A DNA stretch of 64,000 bases from Laetiporus sulphureus 93-53. Taxonomy: Eukaryota; Basidiomycota; Agaricomycetes; Polyporales; Laetiporaceae. The position numbers and the translations under genes are program-made. Numbering within the stretch: position 1 is the stretch's first letter; each line of letters opens with the position of its first letter. The notes under the pieces were generated by a model. The model ran no database searches. It had not been told where the DNA came from and was given only the letters and a program-made list of their open reading frames with translations. Shown in pieces: positions 35,283 to 46,200 of the stretch. Where the stretch lies: positions 748,694-812,693 of the forward strand of contig NW_024468511.1 of NCBI RefSeq assembly GCF_001632365.1, in the 5' to 3' direction.

Positions 35283-36629
35283 CTACCTATTCATTTGTGG
35301 AGGACGCTGGTGTGAGTATATTGTCCGCCCCGGAGCATCCGTCATCCCGTTGCCTCTGCTAGGCGCATTGAACATCATGCGCGGCTCGTCGAGGTACCCA
35401 CTGGCAGGTCCCGTGTAATGTCCTGGTGGCGGCCATGCATCCTCTGCGCGCACGCTTGGCGGAACATGGTAGCCCGAAGGAAGAGCGGGGGGCGGCATTC
35501 CCACATGCATCGGAGCACTCGCACCATTGAGTAAATGAGCACCGTTGCCTGGTACGGATAGCGGTCGCCCCTCTGAAGCCCTCGAGGTCCTGTTCCTGAT
35601 GCGTGCGCTGCTCGGTCTGGAGTTTCCACCGGCACTGGCAGTTGCAGCAGGAGGCGTACTGACCGCGCTACTCACTGCGCTTGATCCTCCTTCGTCAGTC
35701 CGCCCACTACTATGGGTCCATCTCCCTCTGCTGTCTCTGTGCCGCCTGCTCGCACTCGCACTCGCATTGGAAGTGCTGTTGAGTCTTTCCCTGCTATTCG
35801 CGTGATTTGTTCTTAACCTGAATCTAGGTTCCTCAGGAGGGGTTTGAGGGGTAGTAGGGATAGGGATAGCCTCTTGAGGTATCGGAGGTGCTATGGCTGG
35901 ATCTTCTTCTGCCAATGCTTTCTCTCTCGCCGCCTTGAGTTGCAATGCATATGTGAGCGGGATAGGAGGGGGTATCATATCTATCGCGACGGGATTGTAA
36001 GAATCACTTTGGCTTAAAACCTGTATGCTCACCTCGTATAAATTGGAAGTCCTGACGTGCTTGTGCGGCATATGCTACAAGCAGATTCATCATAAATACA
36101 TATAGCAATATTAGTTGATGAACGCACCGACATCACGATAGCTGACAACAGAATGGTTCTGTGTCTCAGCTATGTGCTGACCGGCTTGTGCAAGACGCTT
36201 GACAAACTCTTCCTGCACGATGAGCACGTCGTTCAACTCGGGCACCATAGGAATAGTGGCGATACTCACAGCGGCCACGGACAACATGAATAGAGCTTCT
36301 TTTGACATGTGAGCTCCTGCTCCTACACACGAACGCAAAAGAATATGTATGAAGACGAAAACCTCGGCAGTGAGAACCGATGGTGCTCGTGGCGTACCGT
36401 CTGCGTGCAGGATGTTCTCAATCCGTGTGGCGGGAATGAGCGTGTGCCCAGGCGTGCGTTCTCCAGTTCGACGAGGACGTGACTTGCTCGAAGATGCACG
36501 TCCCTCTTCATCGAGTTCGTCCTCTCCATCCAGGTCGGAGTCCAGCTGATCTACCTCATCTTCATCATCTATATCCACATCCATTCGAGGAGGATGTGAC
36601 CCGGATATTGATGCTGCATTGAGTGCCAT
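35283..36629 (-). CDS. Histone-fold protein (NF-YC/POLE4/CHRAC1-like)
   Basis: Nuclear DNA-binding protein with an H2A-type histone fold. Five exons join in phase: 36629-36398, 36322-36270, 36212-36128, 36074-36033 and 35980-35283, giving 369 residues. An acidic N-terminus (MDVDIDDEDEVDQLDSDLDG) is followed by HTLIPATRIENILHADG, AHMSKEALFMLSVAAEEFVK and NHSVVSYRDVAYAAQARQDF, which are the three helices of the CBF/NF-Y-type fold. The C-terminal ~230 residues are disordered and rich in Pro, Ser, Arg and Gly. It may pair with a Dpb4/NF-YB-like partner in DNA polymerase epsilon or a chromatin-remodelling complex; which one cannot be told from sequence. The long tail is unusual for POLE4-type proteins, which are ~120-200 residues. 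Confidence 0.82.
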
Positions 36630-37033
36630 CGAATTATAGGTTACGTCGAAGGGGATGTGTTGTAGAAAATGTGTTTGGATAATAGCCCTTTGAATACGTG
36701 CAATGGGCACATGAGGGTTGTCACCGCTATAAGGCCCTGCGGTGGAAGGACTCTTGCAAGTGATGTTGACGCCCACGCGGTCAAGCTGCAGGAGACGCCC
36801 ATGATGCCACCGTTAATGCTTTGTTGCAGTGAACGTGACAGTAGTTCAACTCGTCAAGCTCGCGAGGGATCTACTTACGCGCAGTCCGCGGTTAAGACGT
36901 AGGCGATCGATTTATGTGAGCGGTGAAAATGCAATAATAGTTACATTCGTGCAAGGAAACTAACGGCTACAATGATACACCGGCTGAGTCCATGAAACGA
37001 TACATTGCAATCCAGATCCATCCATCATGGACT
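36630..37033. other. Intergenic
   Basis: Promoter side of the histone-fold gene and 3' flank of the Hsp20 gene. No further element recognised. Confidence 0.4.
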
Positions 37034-37652
37034 TCATTCGACGGGAATCTGCACGCTTCCCTTGTCCTCTGCCTGTGGAACCGTGACCGTAAGTACACCG
37101 TCGTTGAGTTTTGCCGAGACGTTAGAGCTGTCTATCGGGCGGGGCAGAAACACGGTTCGGGAGAAGGACGATGTCCCGGAGAAGTAGCGCTCTGTAGAGA
37201 GCTGCGTCGATTGCGCTTTCGTCGCCACCGCGGTTGCTTCTGTTCAATGGAGTCAGTACAACGTTCTACGACGATGTAAAATGATGTCACATACCTTCGC
37301 CGTCCGTCGCAGACTGCGAGCCTGTAGCTGCGCCCACCGGCTGAGAAGCCTCCTCAGGTTCGCTCCTCCTGCTGACCACCTTGCCCTCGATTGTGAGGCT
37401 CCGACCTCCGTCACCGACGCGGACTTGGATGTTCTCCTTCTTCACTCCCGGCAACTCCGCCTCAATGACATATTTGTTGCCCTCTTCTGTAACATCGACG
37501 GCGGGCTGCAATAGGGCGGGCGAGCGGAAGAAGGGGTCATCAAGAAGAGACCGTTGGAGGCTTGGCCCAACTGCTGCTGGGCGACCGAACGGTTCCTCCA
37601 GCATACGGAAAAGAGGACGAAGCTCGCGGAAGAAGCTGCGCGAAATAGACAT
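37034..37652 (-). CDS. Small heat-shock protein, Hsp20 family
   Basis: ATP-independent chaperone that holds unfolding proteins. Two exons, 37652-37295 and 37239-37034, give 187 residues. The alpha-crystallin domain begins QPAVDVTEEGNKYVIEAELPGVKKENIQVRV, continues after an alanine/serine-rich insertion with TERYFSGTSSFSRTVFLP, and ends AKLNDGVLTVTVPQAED, with the A-x-x-x-(D/N)-G-V-L-x-(V/I) motif intact. The intron falls inside the loop between strands 5 and 7. The C-terminal IXI-like element is VQIPVE. The N-terminal region MSISRSFFRELRPLFRML is amphipathic. A TATA-like box is present 88 bp upstream. Confidence 0.93.
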
Positions 37653-37739
37653 AGCTAGCGTAGGAGATCAATGATCTGCAGAACGTGTGAAATGAAAGAA
37701 TAGGGGAATGGCACTTGGACATCCGACAGCACCTGTGGG

Positions 37740-37745
37740 TTTATA
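37740..37745 (-). promoter_or_regulatory. TATA box of the Hsp20 gene
   Basis: On the minus strand CATATAAACC reads as a TATA box 88 bp before the ATG. Further upstream several GGAA/GAA units (37760-37920) could be weak heat-shock elements, but no clean nGAAnnTTCn array is visible. Confidence 0.45.
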
Positions 37746-37993
37746 TGCTCCAGTGCATAGGAGAGCGGGAATCGTCTGGAACAGACTCGGAGATCTCATG
37801 ATGCCTTGCGCACCCAATAGCGGAAAGTTGAGCCTTAGCATTAGTCATCGTTGTCCAACGTTGCGTCAGGGCTCACGTCCGGAAGCAAGGAGCGCCTGGA
37901 AGGGACAGGAATGCACCAGGCCACATTTCCCTTTGTCTCCCCTAGGCAGACCTATAAAATCGTCTTTTCTAAGGGGAGCGACGACAGACGATA

Positions 37994-38458
37994 CAGTACA
38001 CCTGCTCATAACGCATAACGTCAGGTTTGGCTATGCATTATGAGGTAGTATGCATTACCAGGCTGTCACATAGTGTGACGTTGAGTGACTATGCGTGACT
38101 TTTCAAGGTAGGGCTGTCACGCACACAAAATAGGCCTCACATTTCACCAGATTATTACTACTTTTTTTGCGACAAACCTGGTTTAGTACCCCCAAATTTG
38201 GACATAAACATAATTTATAAACATAATTACGGGACAAAAATGGTGTTATGCGTCCTGTATAACCTTCAATGCACGTGAAATTTTTTAGTTAGGCATTATT
38301 CTCACGATATCATAATGCATAATGCCGCGTTTTAGGTATGCATTATGCGGTATGAGATCTCATGCATAATTTGGCAGGCACCAACTCGTGCCCACATGGA
38401 GCTATGCGTTATGAGGTGTTATGCACTATGAGGGAATGCATTATGAGCAGGTGTACTG
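37994..38458. mobile_element. MITE with pogo/Tc1-mariner-type ends, 465 bp
   Basis: The element begins and ends with the inverted repeat CAGTACACCTGCTCATAA, which is exact over 18 bases and continues with one mismatch into GCAT. It is flanked on both sides by TA (37992-37993 and 38459-38460). CAGT at the tip and a TA duplication are the pattern of Tc1/mariner/pogo elements. The interior is AT-rich, has no reading frame of note, and contains many copies of TGCATTATG and CATAATGCAT in both orientations. It sits between the Hsp20 promoter and the damaged helicase. Confidence 0.8.
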
Positions 38459-38597
38459 TATTAAGGTCTGCTTCAAAATGTGCCCTTCAACCCGTAGTAC
38501 GCACTGTCGATGACGTGTCACCCCATTTTGGAAATGCCGAGACATGCCGAAGGACGCCGTTGACGTGCCGCTGACGGCGGCTGGCTTCTCCCGGATC

Positions 38598-39826
38598 TCA
38601 TCGGGCATGCCTGAAACTCCCAAGTCCAATGCATGAATCTGTACAACGACCTGCAATGACCCTGCGATTTTGAGACATGTCTACGAGATCTCTCGACCAT
38701 AGCTCATTGCTGCCTCCGATGCCATGAGCCATGCTGTCTGTACCGATAGTGATTTGCCAGCGCGGATGATGATGCATCAAGTGAAGTGTTTCTTGATTGT
38801 ACGTGTCCCAATTGAGCGAGTTGAAGACACGAATGCACTTGTTGCGGTCTTCTACATCACCAACTTTGTTCCATAGATAGGTCGCTACTCGATGACCATG
38901 GCTGATAGTCTTGCAGAAGATGATGACACGGTGCTGCTCTTCTAGAACCCAGTCGAGCTCTGGGAATTGGTACGCATTTGCACCAGATATTTGGGGACGG
39001 AAGATCCATTGGATGTCGTAACGAGCATTCGAGTGATGGATCTGATGGTACTGACCCACTTTGAGTCCAAGAAATCCACAGACAGACTCTGTAGGCAAGC
39101 CTGGATGTAGCGTCGCTGTTAGGGCTATGATCACCGGTGATCCTGGAAATTGCATGCGAGCAGAGCCTATTTGTTTGAAAGCGGCACGGAATCGCATCCC
39201 CCAGTGCTGGAGAAGGTGAATTTCGTCCACTCCGAGCGCCATTACGTGTGTGCTGAATGACTTGTCTGCAAGCAAGCACTCGAAGCCCTTGCTCGTCAGT
39301 TGCTCCGGCGCCAGCAGAATGACCTCCACTCCGGACAAAGCTGTCTTCCAGAGGTTCTCGCCTCTACGGCTAGCTTGCTGTGTTGTGTCAGAATTGATCA
39401 CCAGCACCGATAATCCAACGGCCATGAATTTGGGTGCCTGTATGCTATGATGTCAGTGCTTTATATCACTGTCAGTTTGATTACTATTGACCATATCATC
39501 TTCGAGAGACTTTGTGGGGCAGACAACGAGTATACATGGTGATGCCTTGAATGTGTGACGCAACGCTTCGATGGGACAACGAGATGGGTCTTGAGCAAAT
39601 GCGCTAGCAACCAGCAAGTACATGATAAAGAATCCTGTCTTCCAGAGCCTGTAGGAGTAATTGCAACAACATCTGTTCCTTCGAGAGCTTTTGCTACGCC
39701 TTCAAGCTGGTAGTCGTGTGGGTCGTAGGGTAGACTACATGCCAGTATATCCCGTAGCAAAGCATGACCTTGGGGTGAATTGAAAGTGGATGGTTGGGGA
39801 GAAGTGCTTGCATTTGGTTCGGCCAT
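38598..39826 (-). pseudogene. RecQ-like DEAD-box DNA helicase, frameshifted and truncated
   Basis: Superfamily 2 helicase of the stand-alone RecQ-like type abundant in Agaricomycete genomes. The start MAEPNASTS, the Q-motif area YDPHDYQLEGVAKALEGTD and the Walker A lead-in AITPTGSG are in one frame. Directly after TPTGSG the frame shifts: GGAAGACAGG (39634-39643) lacks one A, so the Walker A Lys codon is broken. In the shifted frame the protein continues GFFIMYLLVASAFAQDP and ILVVCPTKSLEDDMVNS, then after an intron APKFMAVGLSVLV, ILLAPEQLTSKGFE, GVDEIHLLQHWG (motif II), IALTATL (motif III), RVIIFCKT and ITIGTDSMAHGI (motif V). Motif VI (Q-x-G-R-x-G-R) is missing and the sequence ends soon after. 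It is therefore broken at two places. Confidence 0.75.
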
Positions 39827-40226
39827 ATGAGCAGAATCAGAAACAGAAGTACAAGTAGACTATGAGAGAACGAAGGGCACGTTCAGTGGGTATATGCTGC
39901 AGTGAGCCTCAGCCACCGACGTGTCCTACGAGATCCGATCGACGCGTTTCGGAGATGAAAATGCTTACGTAACTCCGAAATTGCGTACTACGGTGTGAGG
40001 GTGGGATTTTGAAACAGACTACATTTCCCTGTATGGAAACTGAAAAGTTGCAAGTCATCAAATCAACGCATAGCTGGATGGTTGGAACTATTAATTTGGA
40101 CACTCGGAATTGTACACCGGGCGAGTACACGTGTGTTAGCCATTAAACCATATTAGATGAACATTGCGGTGAGTTCACAATTAAGCGAAAAATAATGATG
40201 GCGATCAGCAAATAGAATAATTGCAC
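39827..40226. other. Intergenic
   Basis: Between the helicase start and the Sgf29 3' end. AT-rich, no element recognised. Confidence 0.4.
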
Positions 40227-41591
40227 TCAAGTACCACCAGGCCATTCAACCACCCACTGTGCACTGACGCTGTGAACCTGATCATCATCATCCTCAAACT
40301 TCAGCCTGTACATCGGCAGTGCTAGATGTTTTGACGAGGAACCAGCCTATCGACCAATGTCAGCACTGACATTACACCTGAATAACTTCAGCGTGGAACG
40401 TACTCGCCCGGCAGGCTGCAGATCCCGTGGGCTTGCAACGACTTCTGCTCTGTAGAAACAACTCGTATCAGGATACAGCGCCATAACTGTCGAGCCAGCG
40501 GTGAATTCTGGGTAGGCATTTAGGTGTGCAGCGCTGTCTGGTGGTGCTGTTGGGTCTGGAAGAGGTATGATAGCACGCAATGTCGTGTTGTAGAATCTAC
40601 AGATGCAAACATGAGCGACCGGCATGATCCGTTGGAGAAAGGTACGAACAGCCCTGGTTGGCCATCATCTTGTGGTTCCGCATCCTGTACTTCGTATCTA
40701 TCGGAAGAGAGATCAGTCATCGGAAACAGGAGGATGCAGCCCGAGGCGCCAACCGATTCTTGTCCTGATTGATGCATTTGGTGACGACGGCTAAAATCCA
40801 CTCCTCGTCTTTACCGCCAGCACTGCCATCCGCAGGCTTGTTCGCATTTTGCGGAGGATGAAATGCAACCTTTCGGCCTTCTTGCAGAGGCAGCTGTGGA
40901 GCCAATGCCTCTCTACGTGCTCTTGGCTCACGGGAGAAAGGTATTGGCTGCGGCGGACCGACAGAGCCACGCGGTGGCACGGTGATGGATGCTGAGCGTG
41001 TGGGTGGGTTGACGGTCGCAGGCGTTGATGCGGCAAGGATGGCGGGAGAATGCGCTCTTGAGCGCTTTTGCCGTTTCTCTGATTCAAGTCGTGACACGGT
41101 GAACACAGGGTGCTTGAAGCTCTTCTCACCTGGAGGCGTTGCTTCTGATGCTTGACGCAAAGCTATCAGGATCTGAAGTTGCTCTAATACCTCATCTATG
41201 GTCCTAGAAACCAGTAAACGTCAAGTGCTTTGTAAGCCCTCGTATAAATATCGTACTGCGCATCTCGTTCCGCAGTGGCCTTGATATCGGTGAGGCCTGA
41301 AGTGAGTTTCTTATATACACTCTTCACGCCATCATAGCCTTCGGCCGGTAATGTGTCATCCGCAGGCCAAGCGGAGAGCAGTCTATTCACTCGACCAATC
41401 GTTTCGATGGCTGTGGGATTTGTGTATGTGTTCGATAACCTGGACAACGAGGAAGCCGCGCGTGACCAACAATCTACTTCTGTGAAATGATCACAATCAG
41501 AGAACTTGAAGGCTGCGACGATAAAGAGAAAACCGATATGCTAACCTTCGGACGAAGCGAGTCGTTTTGAAGCGCCTCGTCTGTTTGACAT
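40227..41591 (-). CDS. SGF29: SAGA complex subunit Sgf29
   Basis: Chromatin reader of the SAGA histone acetyltransferase; its tandem Tudor domain binds H3K4me2/3. Exons were joined from the ATG at 41591 to the TGA at 40227, about 360 residues. The N-terminus is helical (VNRLLSAWPADDTLPAEGYD). A 53-nt intron ending at GGTTTCTAG leads to TIDEVLEQLQILIALRQ. A basic, Pro-rich linker (KRQKRSRAHSP) precedes the Tudor region: VAFHPPQ, DEEWILAVVTKCINQDKNR, YEVQDAEPQD, NTTLRAIIPLPD, TVMALYPDTSCFYRAEVVAS, and finally YRLKFEDDDDQVHSVSAQWV. The aromatic cage positions (YPDTSCFY and the F in KFEDD) are present. Confidence 0.88.
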
Positions 41592-41894
41592 TGAGTATTT
41601 TATGTGGTCCACAATGGCAGGAGGAAGCAAGTCACTGCACTGAGCCCGAAGTCCGCGATCATATGCACAGGATCTCGATCGTGCCGCGTGCACGTGGAGA
41701 AGTGATCTCTAACCCTAACGGCGCTAATAGATGCCAGGCAGATTATGGTGCTTTCCACAGTCAAATTTCGTGCACGTACTGATGACACGGACGTATATGA
41801 TACTAGTAGTACAGATGTACACACGGCAAAGCATGAGCAAAGCGTAACGACATGCAATTGTCCGCTCGAAAGCGTGGTACCCATAATTTGGATC
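41592..41894. other. Intergenic between Sgf29 and translin
   Basis: Sgf29 promoter and translin 3' flank; about 300 bp; nothing else recognised. Confidence 0.4.
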
Positions 41895-42912
41895 TCAGTT
41901 TGCCCCCAGGTCCTTGTCGGACGTAGACGGCGCCAGCTTACGGAGCGAAACGTCGTATACAACTGTCAATCGCCAAGAGGAGTCAGTATTCGGCTCTAAG
42001 TCCACATATATAGCGAACGACCTTCTTCAATCTTCTTGATATCGTACTTCAAGCTGTCGTATCGACGGCGCAAAGTATCATTTCTCAGATTGAGCTACAT
42101 ATAGGTGTTAAACAAGAATTTGGATAGCCCAGCAAGGAACGTACCATGGAAAAACCAGCAAATAGATCTTTCACAAATATGGAGATTCTGATAGGCTGCT
42201 CGTAGTCGCCCATTGTCACCGCATTTACTGCCAAACGAGACTATGGCCTCTCCGTGAGTTTTTGCATGGATCCGACGATGATGTGTGACTTACCAACTCA
42301 TTGACGAGAGAAATTAGTGCATGCAGATAGTCTTCTGTGCTTAGAGCGAATCGATCTTGCCATTCCTGCTGGACTGGAGACGTTGATGTCATTCATGAGC
42401 CATGCCCTCATCAAACAGTAGCATCTCACTTCCGAGCACCTCGCTCGCTTGAGGTAGCGTAAGCAACTTTCCAGTCCGCAGGAAATCAATTAAGGCTGCA
42501 GCAAAGACAGCGTTGCGTAACGACGTCGACCACATATCCTTCCATCGCCAGAACTGATCGGGAGGGATCAGCGCAGCTAGAGCTGCGGTCGTCTCCCTGC
42601 AGCTGTCCAGAGTAGGCTGTACGGATTCAAGGAGACCTGGAACTACAAGAGTGAAAGCCGATGTTGATATCTTTCGCACAAGCATGGCCTGTGACCTACG
42701 CTGATCAGTCGGAGTTGAGTGTATTTTATTGAGCATTCCACTGAGCGTTCGCGTCTTTTTGTCAAACTCTGTTACTTGGTCTTTGATTTTCTGATGGGTC
42801 GAGCGACTGTCTGAGGCATCCCTATTGCAAAAACCCGATGTGTAGGTACTTCTCTGAGTTTCGCATCCCTATCGAGGAGCTTGTTGATGTATTCGAGGTT
42901 TTGTGGGTCCAT
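41895..42912 (-). CDS. Translin
   Basis: RNA/DNA-binding protein that forms ring octamers and, with TRAX, the C3PO nuclease. Exons from 42912 (ATG) to 41895 (TGA) rebuild about 230 residues: MDPQNLEYINKLLDRDAKLR, KIKDQVTEFDKKTRTLSGML, NKIHSTPTDQ, SVQPTLDSCRETTAALAALI, PPDQFWRWKDMWSTSLRNAV, TLPQASEVLG, QEWQDRFALSTEDYLHALIS, SRLAVNAVTMGDYEQPIRIS, FVKDLFAGFSMLNLRND, and SLKYDIKKIEEVVYDVSLR. These follow known translins closely along the whole length. The first intron is 66 nt and uses the distant acceptor CCATCAG. The gene is divergent from SEN1 with 353 bp between start codons, so the two probably share a promoter. Confidence 0.92.
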
Positions 42913-43265
42913 GGAGGTGCGGAGGAGAGGAGTGATGTGACGAAAGTCACGAGGTACGCGTCGCGTCTGTCACAGACGCGACGATTAGCTCATCCAGTGA
43001 ACCACTGCATGTTCTCTCAAACGGCCACTCGTGCACTCGATTGATCCTTTTTCCTGCTGTTCTCCTCTCTCTACTCGTCGTTCTGAGCATTGTCGGACTC
43101 TAGGAGATCGTGGACATCAGAGGAGCCCAGGTAATTCTCCTTATATACCCTTCAAGTTTCTGCTTCATCAGTCTGTCGATTTTTGAAGCTCGCTTCCGTG
43201 TTTTCGAGTGGTTTGGCAACCGCTTCTCTCCTCTCCGCGGACTCGTCGAGAGTTCCCTGCGATAT
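42913..43265. promoter_or_regulatory. Bidirectional promoter, translin / SEN1
   Basis: This 353-bp gap lies between the two divergent start codons. On the translin side it carries ACGCGT at 42956-42961, which matches the MluI cell-cycle box bound by MBF in yeasts, an inverted repeat GTGAC-GAAA-GTCAC at 42937-42950, and the 25-bp palindrome listed separately. A pyrimidine-rich run (43042-43076) lies nearer SEN1. The regulatory role is inferred; the motifs are seen. Confidence 0.6.
42959..42983. repeat. Perfect 25-bp palindrome in the translin/SEN1 promoter
   Basis: CGTCGCGTCTGT, one central C, then ACAGACGCGACG. The 12-base arms match without error. It overlaps the ACGCGT box by three bases and sits 47 bp before the translin ATG. 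It may be a dimeric transcription-factor site or form a hairpin in the 5' leader if transcribed. Confidence 0.85.
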
Positions 43266-46200
43266 ATGGCGCCGTCTTTCAGCAAGGATGACGAGATCGT
43301 GGCTGAACTGCAAACGCTCCGCGACGCACCGGTTATCGTCCCGTCCGAAGGCGTGCTCACGTTGATCACGAACTTCCTCATCGGCCCTCCTTCAAACAAC
43401 CCACATGTTCCCCAGCGATTCGAGCATTGGTTCTGTCGCAACGCGAACAAGCTGACGGTCGAAGCCGCTACGTTCCTTATACGCCTGCATGCGTACAACA
43501 GTCCGCGGGTGGATCTATGGAGGAAGCAGCTCATGAAATGTCTTTCTGGGTGCTGCTTATGTGTGAGGGAATACGGGGCGGCGAAACTGACCTCGAGGCA
43601 CACGTGAGTATAGCCGCTTTGTATCTACACCCATCTGGTTGATCATTCGATACAGCTACTTTGGTGCCTTCAAAGATGACGTCCTACAAGGATTTTACGA
43701 GAACCTCGACAAATGGGAGTGCCATCGACTGTTAGATGCTCTCAGGCAATCGGGCTTCTCTTCAGAGATAGAGAGCGAATCACGACACACGCTCTCCCAA
43801 GCGCCACCTCCCGTAGTATACCACCTTCTCTCCAATCTGCAGATTATGCGGGACGAACGTATTCTGAAGTTGCTACACACGGCATGTCCGACGGAATGTT
43901 TCCGAAGTTGGCCGGACGACTACCCTCCGCCAGGCTTGTTCTACGCGCTACTAGCTGATGACGCATGCTTGCGAGAATGGGCGCTTCAGCAGGTCCAACG
44001 CTGTACAACAACACCTATGCTGAAAGAGAGCTTCTCCACTCCCTACCTTTCTGCGTTAGAGGATGTCGCCCGGACAATATCTGGGCAAACAGTCCAATAT
44101 AAGGGTCACCACGTGCCCATGGCATTCAGTCAGGATACGTCCATCTTGTGGACAAGCTTCGCCTTGATCCTGAGACTTATTCCTGTGGAATATCTGCGAC
44201 CTGGTCATTCCTCCAGTCCGGATGTCCGACATCTCGTCCTAGGACACTTACATGACACTGGCGATCGTGAGTTCAAGCCATTATCTTTACGCTATCGCGA
44301 TCCCGCTGCTGACTAAGTGATACCGTATTTTGTTGCACATCTGGTGTCATTTCATTCGGCGACATGCGTGTTGAATGTCGTCCGCTTGAAGACTTCGTCG
44401 ACGTGCTGAGAAGTTTCGTTTTGATTCTCACCAGGATAGGTCCAGACGTGTGGGAGGGCGAAAGCTGCGAGTATCCTCAGGTCGTCCTGGACTCAATCAA
44501 GGATAATATGACGTATCTAGAGGCGCTGCGGAGACTCGGTGATGAAGGCGGGGAACCTTGGTTACTCAACTGGATTGAGACATACCTGAAGACAGTTGGA
44601 AACAAGCCCATCTTCAAAGACATACTGCCTATCATAATCCAGTTTCTGTGCGAAGAATTGCAACACGAACGGTTCGGCAGGCTACGGCCGACTGCGATAA
44701 CCTTGTCTGCGAAGGTGGGAGATTATATGTGAAAACGTATTTTCGTTGCATCGTTGACTCTACTGTCAGATCCTCATTGCTGTTCTCAGTCAATTCGAGA
44801 AAAAAAGCGCAGTAATTCAGCAGGAGCTCTTTTGGAAGATCATGGACGTGCACATCGGCATCTTCGTCTCGGTCGCATTTGCTCGACCGTATGCCGAAGA
44901 ACGTTGGGCGGGCGCGCGGACAATCGTGAGGCGGCTCATCAGATATGCGTTGGTGCAGGATGTCAAGAATATCTCATCTGCGATTTCAATTCTTTCTGGT
45001 GCCAACACGACAACTTCAGAAGTCGTGCCGCTCACAGTACGCGAGCAAATGTGGAGACATATCTACGAGAGTATCCTACCTGGGGACTCCGACGGCATCG
45101 CCCTTCTGGTAGCCACGCTCGCAGCTATCGCTCACGTGGATGACCTCAAGGAGGTTGCGTTTGCCGATACCATCGCCAAATCTGCACAGAACGATGCACG
45201 CAGGAACCTACTCAAGGACGTCAATCGTGCCCTCATTGCTATCCGCACCGGATTTGAGGATGCGGTGACCAGGTACTTGGACCTAAGTCCCCCCTCTGTT
45301 GTTATCGGCCTGTTGGGTAAAGCAGATGTTGTCAAGAACACCACCATCCTCATGTTGTCGCCAGTTGAGACTATCCAAGAGACCGCGCAAGCTCTCGCTG
45401 GGTTCGCGTTCGACGTGGAAGTGCGCATCGATTGTTTTCGCGCCTTGTTGGAGAGGTTCCCCGCCGCTACAATAAGCGGCATTCTCCACTCCCTGGATAC
45501 ATATGTTTACTATGCGCATATAGTCCCCGAAGCATGCAGCTTTTCGAAAGCTTTGGCGCGTTGCTTGACTGATGTCATAGACGTGTTGTGCTCAAGTCCG
45601 GATGGGAGTCTGCTCAACGAAGCTTATCTGAAGGGCAATATAGGAGCAGTGATCTCACCCGAGCTTTCAAAGTGGTGGACCTCCATGACGAAGGCGCTAT
45701 CGGTGATCTTTCTAAAGACGCCGAAGTGGGCTGTATTCTTCGACAGTGCGGATATGGTTCTATGGATGCGCGATGCTCTGATATTCGGACGGGACATGTT
45801 GGCTCAACGAAGAGTCATAGAATCTGCGATCGCTGCAGGATCCCCGCAGTCGGCTAATGAAACGAAGCGGACATTATCGCGTGCAGGAAGACGGATGGTA
45901 GACGATTTGCAGCAAGTCCTGTACGAGCTCACGCGCTGGCTGCGGCTCACAGACGAGGAATTACTTCATCAGTCCTTTGCGTTATTAGAATCACTTTTGG
46001 CATGTTTCAGAGAGACACAGATCCGTCCGAAAACCGAGACACTACAGAAAATACAGAAACATATTGACGATGCCCGCAAAAGTGATCCGAAGCGGCCGCA
46101 GACGAGGCTCGATTCCTCCCGGCTGGCTCAGTTACAAGATTCAATAAGCGGATTTGATGATGAGGTTGAAGTACAAATCATCCCCCCTCAGAAGGTCTCA

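Noticed and set aside
41205..41220. A 16-nt intron GTTTACTGGTTTCTAG in SGF29
   Set aside because: Too short to splice and gives the wrong phase; a 53-nt intron starting at GTACGATATT fits both size and frame.
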